Assembly (NCBI RefSeq): GCF_026343955.1
Contig: NZ_JAPKNI010000012.1
Coordinates: forward strand, 43,232 to 107,231
Length of the DNA: 64,000 bases
Reading direction: 5' to 3'
Source of the DNA: Kaistia defluvii
Lineage (GTDB): Bacteria > Pseudomonadota > Alphaproteobacteria > Rhizobiales > Kaistiaceae
Shown: positions 15,739 through 23,442 of the stretch, piece by piece
How the letters are laid out: every line of letters begins with the position of its first letter
Numbering within the stretch: position 1 is the first letter of the stretch
Position numbers and translations under genes: made by a program
Notes under the pieces: generated by a model
Database searches by the model: none
The model's input: only the letters and a program-made list of their open reading frames with translations
Told to the model about the DNA's origin: nothing

Positions 15739-15996
15739 ATGCCATCCATCCGCTTCGGCAAAAAGGCACTTCCGCTTCCCAAGAGCCGGACGGCCCGCGT
15801 GGCGATCGGAAGCGGCTTCCTGCTGGGGGGAGCGCTGGGTTTCCTGCCGATCCTCGGGTTCTGGATGGTGCCGGTCGGGCTGGTCGTGCTGTCGCATGAC
15901 TCGGCGCGTGTCCGTCGCATTCGCCGCCGGTCGGAGGTGGCGTTGTTCCGCCGCTGGGCGCGATTCCGCGGCAACGGCGCGCCTGCCGCCAAATGA
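15739..15996 (+). CDS. Small membrane protein of unknown function (PGPGW-like)
   Basis: An 85-residue protein with a basic N-terminus, a hydrophobic stretch from about residue 24 to 53 (GFLLGGALGFLPILGFWMVPVG), and a basic tail. The layout recalls small putative transmembrane proteins with a GFLPILGFWM-type core found across rhizobia. ATG 15739 has GGAGAG upstream; the longer frame starting at 15607 lacks a ribosome site. Its function is unknown. It stands alone between the tct terminator and the cobalamin riboswitch. Confidence 0.65.
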   Translation: MPSIRFGKKALPLPKSRTARVAIGSGFLLGGALGFLPILGFWMVPVGLVVLSHDSARVRRIRRRSEVALFRRWARFRGNGAPAAK

Positions 15997-16004
15997 GGCG
16001 CGGC

Positions 16005-16033
16005 TTGCGCCAGCGCGGCAATCCCTCTAGCGT
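16005..16033 (+). promoter_or_regulatory. Predicted promoter of the cobalamin-controlled operon
   Basis: TTGCGC (16005-16010), 17-nt spacer, TAGCGT (16028-16033). Transcription would begin near 16040, just where the riboswitch fold begins. Confidence 0.5.
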
Positions 16034-16037
16034 GACT

Positions 16038-16232
16038 CTGCGACGGTTCCCCCGATAGGCCTCAGGCTTTGGGGGATGAAATGGGAATTCGGTGCGGAAG
16101 GACCCCTTGCGGGATTCCAAGTCCGAAGCTGCCCCCGCAACTGTAAGCGGCGAGCGACCTCGCGATGGCCACTGGGAAACCGGGAAGGCGTCGAGGAAGC
16201 AGCGACCCGCGAGCCAGGAGACCAGCCAGCGC
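16038..16232 (+). ncRNA. Cobalamin (AdoCbl) riboswitch
   Basis: The leader shows the ordered conserved blocks of the B12 riboswitch: ggttccc near 16045, a tgaaatgggaa...ggtg block near 16077-16097, gctgcccccgcaactgta near 16128-16145, the gccactgggaaaccgggaag block near 16168-16187, and the B12 box gagccaggagaccagcc at 16211-16227. It sits 45 nt upstream of cbtB, which fits translational or transcriptional repression of cobalt import and cobalamin synthesis when cobalamin is plentiful. Confidence 0.95.
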
Positions 16233-16274
16233 CTCATACCAGCCAGCCGTCGGTGGGACGGTGAAGGAGACGCT

Positions 16275-16481
16275 ATGACCAATTTCTCGAAGACCGCGAC
16301 GAGACCCGCCTCGATTGCTGCAGATGGCGCCCGGAGCGACGCCGCATCGCGCATCGTGCCGGCGCTGCTCGCCATCGCCTTCGGCCTGTTGCTTTTCGTC
16401 GGCACCGGCTTCGCCGCGCCGAGCCTGATCCACAACGCGACGCATGACACCCGGCATTCGCTCGGTCTGCCCTGCCACTGA
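16275..16481 (+). CDS. cbtB: Cobalt transporter subunit CbtB
   Basis: A 68-residue membrane protein with one hydrophobic helix (about residues 28-50) and a histidine-rich end (HNATHDTRHSLGLPCH) that can bind metal, the defining pattern of CbtB. It works with CbtA as a proposed cobalt importer controlled by cobalamin riboswitches. ATG 16275 has GAAGGAGA just upstream. It is the first gene after the riboswitch and is 16 nt ahead of cbtA. Confidence 0.93.
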   Translation: MTNFSKTATRPASIAADGARSDAASRIVPALLAIAFGLLLFVGTGFAAPSLIHNATHDTRHSLGLPCH

Positions 16482-16497
16482 CGCCTGAGGATCCATC

Positions 16498-17226
16498 ATG
16501 TTCAAGACGATCATCCTGAGCGCCTTCGGCGCCGGGCTTGCCGTGGGCATTGCGCTTTCCGTGGTGCAGGCCGTCACCACCGAGCCGCTCATCCTGCACG
16601 CCGAGACCTTCGAGAGCGCCGAGCCGGCCCCGGCCGCCGCGGCGCCGCATGAGCATGCGACGGCCGAGGCCCATGCCCATGAGGCCGCCGCGCCGGCGCA
16701 TGAGCATGACGCAGACGCCTGGTCGCCGGCCGACGGCTTCGAGCGCTCCGCCTATACGCTGATCGCCAACCTGCTGATGGGGGTTGGCGTCTCCGCCGTC
16801 CTGCTCGGCCTGATGTCGATCCGCGGCGGCCGGATCGACGCCAGCACCGGCGTGCTCTGGGGCGTTGCCGGCTTCTTCGCCGCCTCGCTGCTGCCCTCGC
16901 TCGGCCTGTCGCCGGAGCTTCCCGGCACGGCGGCTGCCGAGATCACCTCGCGCCAGATCTGGTGGCTTTCGACTGCCGCCGCCTCGGCGATCGGCCTCGC
17001 GCTGATCGTCTTCAGCGGATCGTGGCTGCTGAAGATCGCGGGCCTCGTCATCGGCGTCATGCCGCATGTCATCGGCGCCCCGGTGCCGCCGTCGCTGGAG
17101 GCTTCCTATCCGGCTGGCCTCGGTGGCGAGTTCGTCGCTGCCTCGCTGGTGGTCAGCGCGCTGCTCTGGGCGCTGTCGGGCCTCTGTTCCGGCTGGCTCT
17201 ATCAACGCCTGTCGCGGTCGGCCTGA
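16498..17226 (+). CDS. cbtA: Cobalt transporter subunit CbtA
   Basis: A 242-residue integral membrane protein with an N-terminal helix, a soluble histidine-rich loop at residues ~45-78 (HEHATAEAHAHEAAAPAHEH) likely to collect Co2+, and four to five further hydrophobic segments. This matches CbtA, the channel-like partner of CbtB. It follows cbtB by 16 nt and precedes cobU by 4 nt, so cobalt uptake and insertion are under a single riboswitch. Confidence 0.93.
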   Translation: MFKTIILSAFGAGLAVGIALSVVQAVTTEPLILHAETFESAEPAPAAAAPHEHATAEAHAHEAAAPAHEHDADAWSPADGFERSAYTLIANLLMGVGVSAVLLGLMSIRGGRIDASTGVLWGVAGFFAASLLPSLGLSPELPGTAAAEITSRQIWWLSTAAASAIGLALIVFSGSWLLKIAGLVIGVMPHVIGAPVPPSLEASYPAGLGGEFVAASLVVSALLWALSGLCSGWLYQRLSRSA

Positions 17227-17230
17227 GGCC

Positions 17231-17779
17231 GTGCCATCCCTCGCGCCGCGCACGGCGCTGATCCTCGGCGGTGCCCGCTCCGGCAAGAGCCGCTTCGCCG
17301 AGGATATCGTGGCCCGGACCGCACTGCCGGCTGTCTATCTGGCTACGGCCGAGATCCGCGATGCCGAAATGCAGGCGCGGATTTCGGCGCATCGCGACCG
17401 GCGCGGGCTGGACTGGACGACGGTCGAGGAGCCGCTCGATCTGGCGGGCCGCCTCGCGACCTTGGCCGATCCGGGCCGTGTCATCCTCGTCGATTGCCTG
17501 ACGCTCTGGCTTTCCAACCTGATGGAGGCTGAGCGCGACGTGGCCGCCGAGGGCGACGCGCTGGCCCGTATGCTCTCCGAGGCTAGGGGACCGGTCGTGC
17601 TCGTTTCCAACGAGGTCGGCTCCGGCATCGTGCCGATGAACGCGCTCGCCCGCCGCTTCGCCGACGAGCAGGGCCGCCTCAACCAGAAGATCGCGGGCGC
17701 CGTGCAGACCGTTTTTCTCGTGGCCGCCGGCCTGCCGGTGCGCCTGAAACCCAATCCGAACCCGGAGTTCGTCCTTTGA
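17231..17779 (+). CDS. cobU: Adenosylcobinamide kinase / guanylyltransferase (CobU/CobP)
   Basis: Bifunctional enzyme that phosphorylates adenosylcobinamide and attaches GMP before the lower ligand is joined. The 182 residues start with the P-loop GGARSGKS (13-20), followed by ATAEIRDAEMQARI, VDCLTLWLSNL and SNEVGSGIVP, all conserved in the family. The start is GTG at 17231, 4 nt after cbtA. An earlier in-frame ATG lies inside cbtA and is not used by the family. The stop overlaps the cobW TTG start by 3 nt. Confidence 0.93.
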   Translation: MPSLAPRTALILGGARSGKSRFAEDIVARTALPAVYLATAEIRDAEMQARISAHRDRRGLDWTTVEEPLDLAGRLATLADPGRVILVDCLTLWLSNLMEAERDVAAEGDALARMLSEARGPVVLVSNEVGSGIVPMNALARRFADEQGRLNQKIAGAVQTVFLVAAGLPVRLKPNPNPEFVL

Positions 17780-18792
17780 CCGCCCGTATCCCCGCCACCA
17801 TCGTCACCGGATTCCTGGGTGCCGGAAAGACCACGCTGATCCGCAACCTGATCGCCGGCGCCGAAGGCCGCCGCATCGCGCTGATCGTCAACGAATTCGG
17901 CGACATGGGCTTTGACGGCTCGCTGCTGTCGGATTGCGGCGTCGATGATTGCAAGCCGGATACGGTGATCGAACTCACCAATGGCTGCATCTGCTGCACG
18001 GTTGCCGATGATTTCCTGCCGACGATCGAGACGCTGCTGGCGCGCGGCAACCCGCCCGATCACATCGTCATCGAGACCTCCGGCCTGGCGCTGCCGCAGC
18101 CGCTCGTGCGGGCCTTCACCTGGCCGACCGTGCGCCACCGCGTCACCATCGACGGCGTCATCACCGTGGTGGATGCCGAAGCGGTCGCCGCCGGCCGCTT
18201 CGCGCATGACGAGGAGGCCGTCGCCGCCCAGCGCGCCGAGGACCCCTCGCTCGACCACGAGGATCCGATCGAGGAACTGTTCGAGGACCAGCTTTCCTGC
18301 GCCGATCTGATCGTCTTCTCGAAGACGGATCTGGTTGACGAGAAGCAGCTGGAAGAGGTGGCCGAGATCGTCGCCCGCGACGCCCGCAAGGAAGCGCGCA
18401 TCGTCCATGCGACGGCATCGGGCCTGCCGGCCTCGGTGCTGCTCGGCGTCGGCGCGGCGGCGGAGAACGACGCCTTCGAGCGCAAGAGCCATCATGACCT
18501 CGAAGGAGAGGAGCACGACCACGACGATTTCGACACCTTCATCGTCGATGTCGCGGAACTCGCTTCCATCGAAACACTGGCGACCCGCGTCCGCGCCGCC
18601 ATGGCGGAGAAGGGCGTGTTGCGCATCAAGGGTCGCGCGGCGATCGCCGGCAAGGCGGCACCGGCCGTGGTCCAGGCGGTCGGTCCTCGCGTCGACACCT
18701 ATTTCGCGCCCGGCGACAAGGCCGGCCGTCTCGTGGTGATCGGCGAGCGCGGCCTCGACACGGCCGCCATCTCAGCGCATTTCAGGGCCTGA
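17776..18792 (+). CDS. cobW: Cobalamin biosynthesis GTPase CobW
   Basis: A COG0523 metallochaperone GTPase thought to load cobalt into the CobNST chelatase. The 338 residues show the P-loop GFLGAGKT (12-19), the metal-binding CICC motif at 71-74, an SKTDL guanine-specificity motif near 182, and an acidic/histidine cluster (HHDLEGEEHDHDD) near 237. The start is TTG at 17776, overlapping the cobU stop, which implies coupled translation. Its position directly before cobN fits its cobalt-delivery role. Confidence 0.93.
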   Translation: MTARIPATIVTGFLGAGKTTLIRNLIAGAEGRRIALIVNEFGDMGFDGSLLSDCGVDDCKPDTVIELTNGCICCTVADDFLPTIETLLARGNPPDHIVIETSGLALPQPLVRAFTWPTVRHRVTIDGVITVVDAEAVAAGRFAHDEEAVAAQRAEDPSLDHEDPIEELFEDQLSCADLIVFSKTDLVDEKQLEEVAEIVARDARKEARIVHATASGLPASVLLGVGAAAENDAFERKSHHDLEGEEHDHDDFDTFIVDVAELASIETLATRVRAAMAEKGVLRIKGRAAIAGKAAPAVVQAVGPRVDTYFAPGDKAGRLVVIGERGLDTAAISAHFRA

Positions 18793-18795
18793 GCC

Positions 18796-21700
18796 ATGCA
18801 TCTCGTCGCCGGCGAAATGGAGCGGATCGACGATGGCGGCAGCGCCGTCGATCTCGACCAGTCGCCCGGCGACATCGTCATCCTGTCGGCCGCCGACACG
18901 GAGCTCGCCGCCTTTGCGTCGGCCTTCGCATCCGCCCCGGAAGGGCCGTCGCTGCGCCTCGCCAACCTGATGCAGCTGACGCATCCCTATTCGGTCGATC
19001 TCTATCTGGAAAAGACGATCGCGCAGGCGAAGTTCGTCTTCATCCGCATGATGGGCGGCGTCGGCTACTGGCCCTACGGGCTGGAGGCGCTGCGGGCGCT
19101 CTCGCGCGCCGGCGGGCCGCAGATTGCGGTCGTGCCGGGCGAGGATCGCTGGGACGCGGCGCTGGAGGCGTATACGACGGTCGCACCGGAGATCGCGCAA
19201 AAGCTCTGGCGCTATTGCGCCGAGGGCGGCGCGGTCAATATTGGTCGCGCGCTCGGCTATCTCCGGCACGTCATCGGCGCGAACGATGCGCCCCCCGAGC
19301 CGCAGGTGCTGCCGGAAGTCGGCTTCTACCGTCCTGGCCGAGGCGTGGTGGCCGAGGCCTTGCTTCCCCGCGATGCCGGCCGCCCGGTGGCGTTTCTCAC
19401 CTTCTATCGCTCGGTCATTCCCGGCGGCTCGACCGAGCCCGTCGATGCGCTGATCGAGGCGCTGGACCGGGAGGGAATTGCCACCGCCGCGATCTTCGCC
19501 TCCAGCCTGAAGAACGAGGCGGCGGCGGCGTTCATCGAGCAGGCGTTCGACGCGCTGAAGCCGGCCATCGTGCTCAACGCCACGGCCTTCGCGATTTCGC
19601 GGCCCGGCCGGGCGCATGAACCGACCGTGCTCGACCGCGCCGGCCGTCCGGTGCTGCAGATCGTCTTCGCAGGCACCAGCCGCGAGGCCTGGCTCGAATC
19701 CAGCCGCGGTCTCGGCCCGCGCGACCTCATCATGAATGTCGTGCTGCCGGAGGTCGATGGACGCATCCTGACCCGGGCCGTCTCGTTCAAGGAAGAGGTC
19801 GAGAGCGATGGCCGGACCGACAGCCGCATCGTCGTCTATCGCGCCGACCGCGAGCGCATCGCCTTTGTCGCGGCGCAGGCGGCGCGCTGGATCCGGCTCG
19901 GCGCGACGGCTCCGGCCGATCGCCGGATCGCGCTCGTGCTCTCCAACTATCCCGACCGCGACGGCCGCCTCGCCAATGGCGTCGGCCTCGATACGCCGGA
20001 GAGTGCCGCGCGGATCGCGTTGGCGATGAAATCGGCTGGCTACGCGCTGGAGGGCTTCCCGGAGACGGGCAGGGCGCTGATGGACCTGCTGCTCGCCGGC
20101 CCGACCAACGCGCTGGCAAAGCGGGCGGCATTGCGGGAAGAACCCTCACCCAACCCTCTCCCGCAAGCGGGCGAGGGCTTTTCCGCTGCATGTGTCGCGG
20201 AGGACGGCTCCCTTCCTTCACCTCTCCCTGAGGGAGAGGTCGGCCCGCATGGCCGGGTGAGGTTTTACGGGCTATCCGGAGAGGGCATCTCTCTCTCCCT
20301 CGCCGACTACCGTGCCTTCCATGATGGTCTGCCCGACTCCGTGCGGTTCAGCCTGGCCAAACGCTGGGGCGATCCCGAGGCCGATCCGTTCTTCGACGAA
20401 GGCGCTTTCCGTCTCGCCATCCATCGCTTCGGCAATGTCGTGGTCGGCATCCAGCCGGCGCGCGGCTATGGCATCGATCCGAAATCGACCTATCACGATC
20501 CCGACCTCGTTCCGCCGCATCACTATCTGGCGTTCCACGCCTGGCTGCGGAAAAGCTTCGATGTCGATGCGATCGTCCATGTCGGCAAGCACGGCAATCT
20601 CGAATGGCTTCCCGGCAAGGCGCTGGGGCTTTCCAATGCCTGCTGGTCGGAGGTCGTGCTGGGGCCGACGCCGTTGATCTACCCGTTCATCGTCAACGAT
20701 CCCGGCGAGGGCGCACAGGCCAAGCGCCGCGCCTCGGCCGTTGTCGTCGACCATCTGATGCCGGCGCTGACGCGGGCCGAGGCGCATGGCGCCTTTGCCG
20801 AGATCGAAACGCTGATCGACGAATATCATCTGGCGCTCGGCGCCGACCCGCGCCGCCGCGATCATCTCGAACGCGAAATACTCGACCAGGCCATCCGCCA
20901 CGGCATCGACCGCGATCTCGGCATCCTGCGCGATGGCGACCAGGGCAGCGCGCTGCGCGCCATCGACGCGCATCTCTGCGAGATCAAGGAACTGCAGATT
21001 CGCGACGGGCTGCACATCTTCGGCAGTTCGCCGCAGGACGAGCACCGCCTCGACACGCTGATCGCGATCGCGCGGATTCCCCGCTCCGGCGGACGGCCGG
21101 AAGACGGCTCGCTGCACAGGGCGATATCAGCCGATCTCGGCCTGGAGGGTTTCGATCCGCTCGCCTGCGACCTCGCCGCCGACTGGGAAGGCGCGCGGCC
21201 GGAGGCGCTTTTGCGCGCGGCCGAGGCGCCCTGGCGCACGAATGGCGATACGGTCGAGCGCATCGAGATTTTGGCCAAGGCGACCGTGCGGGCCTTCCTG
21301 GAGAAGGACAATGCATGGCCGACGCCCGGCCCCGGCACATCGGCCGTGCTTGGCTGGATCGGCGGGGACCTTGCGCCTGCGCTGGATCGCTGCGGCGCGG
21401 ATGAAATCGCCGCCATGCTGACCGCGCTGGAGGGCCGCTTCGTAGCCCCCGGTCCCTCCGGCGCCCCGTCACGCGGGCGGCCGGATGTGCTGCCGACGGG
21501 CAGGAACTTCTATTCGGTCGATACCCGCGCCGTCCCGACCGCCGCCGCCTGGCGGATCGGCAAGGCGGCCGCCGAGGCGCTCGTGCTGCGTTACATGCAG
21601 GATGAGGGCGAGTGGCCGCGCTCCGTCGCGATCTCCGCCTGGGGCACCGCCAACATGCGCACCGGCGGCGACGACATCGCCCAGGTGCTCGCCCTGATCG

Positions 21701-22656
21701 GCGCCGAGCCGTGTTGGGAGACGGGAACCGGCCGCGTCACCGGTTTTCGCGTGCTGACGCTCTCGGAGCTGAAGCGCCCGCGCGTCGACGTCACGCTGCG
21801 CATTTCCGGCATGTTCCGGGATGCCTTCCCGGAGCAGATCGACCTGATCGATTCCGCAATCCGCGCCATCGCGGCGCGCGAGGAGCCGGCGGATGCCAAT
21901 CCGATCGCGGCGGCGCATGGCAAGGGCCAGGATCTCGCCCGCATCTTCGGCGCCAAGCCGGGCGCCTATGGCGCGGGCCTTCAGGCGATGATCGACGAGA
22001 AGATCTGGGACAGCCGCGCCGATCTCGGCGAGGCCTTCCTTGCGTGGTCAAGCTTCGCCTATGGCGGCGGTGCCGAAGGCGAGGCGGCCGGAGACCGGCT
22101 GCGCGCGCGGCTGGCCGACACCGACGCCGTCCTGCACAACCAGGATAATCGCGAACACGATATCCTCGACAGCGACGATTATTACCAGTTCCAGGGCGGA
22201 CTCTCGGCCTCGATCGAGACGCTGAAGGGCGCGGCGCCCCGGCTCTATCACGGCGATCATTCGCGGCCCGATACCCCGGTCGTGCGTCCGCTGGCGGAGG
22301 AGATAGGCCGCGTCGTGCGCGGGCGGGCGATCAATCCGAAATGGATCGCCGGCTGCATGCGGCACGGCTACAAGGGCGCGTTCGAGATGGCGGCGACGCT
22401 CGACTATCTCTTCGCCTTCGCCGCCACTACCCACGCCGTCGGCGATCATCATTTCGATGCGCTTTACGACGCCTATATCGCCGATGAGGCGGTTCGCGAC
22501 TTCATCGCCGACGTCAATGAACCCGCGCTCGCCGAGATGGCGGACCGCTTTCTCGAAGCCATGGATCGCGGCCTCTGGTCGCCCCGCGCCAACAGCGCGT
22601 ATGAACGGCTGGCAGCGCTCGCTTCCCGCCGTTCCGAACGAAAGGAAATCGCATGA
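18796..22656 (+). CDS. cobN: Cobaltochelatase large subunit CobN, with in-frame repeat insertion
   Basis: Catalytic H-type subunit of the aerobic ATP-dependent cobaltochelatase, which inserts Co2+ into hydrogenobyrinic a,c-diamide together with CobS and CobT (not in the window). The 1,286 residues include the FGNVVVGIQPARGYGIDPKS and HVGKHGNLEWLPGKALGLS segments of the magnesium chelatase-H-like family. Residues about 449-490 read EPSPNPLPQAGEGF and then SPLPEGEVGPHGRVR; these are translations of two palindromic DNA repeats and look foreign to the family. The frame is intact. It starts 3 nt after cobW and ends overlapping cobO by 4 nt. Confidence 0.95.
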   Translation: MHLVAGEMERIDDGGSAVDLDQSPGDIVILSAADTELAAFASAFASAPEGPSLRLANLMQLTHPYSVDLYLEKTIAQAKFVFIRMMGGVGYWPYGLEALRALSRAGGPQIAVVPGEDRWDAALEAYTTVAPEIAQKLWRYCAEGGAVNIGRALGYLRHVIGANDAPPEPQVLPEVGFYRPGRGVVAEALLPRDAGRPVAFLTFYRSVIPGGSTEPVDALIEALDREGIATAAIFASSLKNEAAAAFIEQAFDALKPAIVLNATAFAISRPGRAHEPTVLDRAGRPVLQIVFAGTSREAWLESSRGLGPRDLIMNVVLPEVDGRILTRAVSFKEEVESDGRTDSRIVVYRADRERIAFVAAQAARWIRLGATAPADRRIALVLSNYPDRDGRLANGVGLDTPESAARIALAMKSAGYALEGFPETGRALMDLLLAGPTNALAKRAALREEPSPNPLPQAGEGFSAACVAEDGSLPSPLPEGEVGPHGRVRFYGLSGEGISLSLADYRAFHDGLPDSVRFSLAKRWGDPEADPFFDEGAFRLAIHRFGNVVVGIQPARGYGIDPKSTYHDPDLVPPHHYLAFHAWLRKSFDVDAIVHVGKHGNLEWLPGKALGLSNACWSEVVLGPTPLIYPFIVNDPGEGAQAKRRASAVVVDHLMPALTRAEAHGAFAEIETLIDEYHLALGADPRRRDHLEREILDQAIRHGIDRDLGILRDGDQGSALRAIDAHLCEIKELQIRDGLHIFGSSPQDEHRLDTLIAIARIPRSGGRPEDGSLHRAISADLGLEGFDPLACDLAADWEGARPEALLRAAEAPWRTNGDTVERIEILAKATVRAFLEKDNAWPTPGPGTSAVLGWIGGDLAPALDRCGADEIAAMLTALEGRFVAPGPSGAPSRGRPDVLPTGRNFYSVDTRAVPTAAAWRIGKAAAEALVLRYMQDEGEWPRSVAISAWGTANMRTGGDDIAQVLALIGAEPCWETGTGRVTGFRVLTLSELKRPRVDVTLRISGMFRDAFPEQIDLIDSAIRAIAAREEPADANPIAAAHGKGQDLARIFGAKPGAYGAGLQAMIDEKIWDSRADLGEAFLAWSSFAYGGGAEGEAAGDRLRARLADTDAVLHNQDNREHDILDSDDYYQFQGGLSASIETLKGAAPRLYHGDHSRPDTPVVRPLAEEIGRVVRGRAINPKWIAGCMRHGYKGAFEMAATLDYLFAFAATTHAVGDHHFDALYDAYIADEAVRDFIADVNEPALAEMADRFLEAMDRGLWSPRANSAYERLAALASRRSERKEIA
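20142..20182 (+). repeat. Palindromic repeat type A inside cobN
   Basis: Begins accctcacccaaccctctcc and ends gggcgagggctttt; the core ccctctcccgc-aa-gcgggcgaggg is a near-perfect hairpin with one mismatch. A copy matching over about 38 nt lies inverted at 23374-23410, and a diverged one at 23294-23332. It is read in frame within cobN as EPSPNPLPQAGEGF. Confidence 0.9.
20217..20263 (+). repeat. Palindromic repeat type B inside cobN
   Basis: Core acctctccct-g-agggagaggt is a perfect 10-bp inverted repeat (20220-20240), flanked by tca on the left and cggcccgcatggccgggtga on the right. Related cores occur at 2328-2360 and, degraded, near 45618. It is translated in frame as SPLPEGEVGPHGRVR. Confidence 0.88.
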
Positions 22657-23276
22657 CCGTTGAAATGACCGAAGACGAACTGAATGCCCGTCATGCCGAG
22701 AAGATGCGCAAGAAGAAGGCCGTCCGCGACAAGATCCTCGCCTCCAAGAACGTCGAGAAGGGTCTGCTGATCGTCCATACCGGCAAGGGCAAGGGCAAGT
22801 CGACGGCCGCCTTCGGCATGGCGTTCCGCTCTCTCGGCCACGGCCTGCCGGTCGCGGTCGTTCAGTTCGTCAAGGGCGCGATGGATACGGGCGAGCGCAT
22901 GGCGCTGGAACGTTTTGGCGACCTTGTCTCGATCAACCGCCTCGGCGAAGGCTTCACCTGGGAGACGCAGGACCGCCAGCGCGACATCGCCGCCGCCAAG
23001 CATGCCTGGGAGACGGCCAAGGAACTGATCCGCAGCGGCGAATATCATCTGGTCGTGCTCGATGAGCTCAACATCGTGCTGCGCTACGACTACCTGCCGC
23101 TGGCCGAGGTGCTGGAATTCCTCACAAATGAGAAACCGGGCGACGTCCATGTCGTCATCACCGGCCGCAACGCGCCGGACGCGCTGATCGAGATCGCCGA
23201 TCTTGTCACCGAGATGGAACTGGTCAAGCATCCCTTCCGCTCCGGCGTGAAGGCGCAGAAGGGCATCGAGTATTGA
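22653..23276 (+). CDS. cobO: Cob(I)yrinic acid a,c-diamide adenosyltransferase CobO
   Basis: Attaches the adenosyl group to reduced cobyrinic acid a,c-diamide. The 207 residues have the P-loop GKGKGKST (44-51), VVQFVKGAMDTGER near 69, VVLDELNIVLRYDYL near 131 and a VVITGRNAP segment near 167, typical of the CobA/CobO family. Its ATG overlaps the cobN stop by 4 nt (ATGA), so it is translationally coupled. It is followed by a 166-nt spacer holding two palindromic repeats before cobQ. Confidence 0.95.
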   Translation: MTVEMTEDELNARHAEKMRKKKAVRDKILASKNVEKGLLIVHTGKGKGKSTAAFGMAFRSLGHGLPVAVVQFVKGAMDTGERMALERFGDLVSINRLGEGFTWETQDRQRDIAAAKHAWETAKELIRSGEYHLVVLDELNIVLRYDYLPLAEVLEFLTNEKPGDVHVVITGRNAPDALIEIADLVTEMELVKHPFRSGVKAQKGIEY

Positions 23277-23293
23277 GGACAAGTGGGTCCAGG

Positions 23294-23332
23294 ACCCTCA
23301 CCCCAGCCCTCTCCCGCGAGCGGGAAAGGGGG
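23294..23332 (+). repeat. Palindromic repeat type A (diverged copy) in cobO-cobQ spacer
   Basis: Reads accctcaccccagccctctc then ccgcgagcgggaaaggggg. Same family as 20142-20182, with several substitutions, 17 nt after the cobO stop. Confidence 0.8.
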
Positions 23333-23373
23333 CGCCAACGATTTGCCGCGAGGCTGGTCACGGACGCGGCGCA

Positions 23374-23410
23374 AAAGCCCTCGCCCGCTTGCGGGAGAGG
23401 GTTGGGTGAG
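23374..23410 (-). repeat. Palindromic repeat type A (inverted copy) in cobO-cobQ spacer
   Basis: Reverse complement matches the repeat inside cobN over about 38 nt (ctcacccaaccctctcccgc...gcgggcgagggctttt). It ends 32 nt before the cobQ start and is inverted relative to its neighbour at 23294, so the pair could fold as a large hairpin in the operon mRNA. Confidence 0.88.
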
Positions 23411-23442
23411 TGTCTTGCTTCAGGTCAGGCAGGCTGGACGCC

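Noticed and set aside
20142..20182. CRISPR-like repeats in the cob region
   Set aside because: The copies are palindromic, few, in mixed orientation and far apart, without regular spacers; they are REP-like elements, not a CRISPR array.
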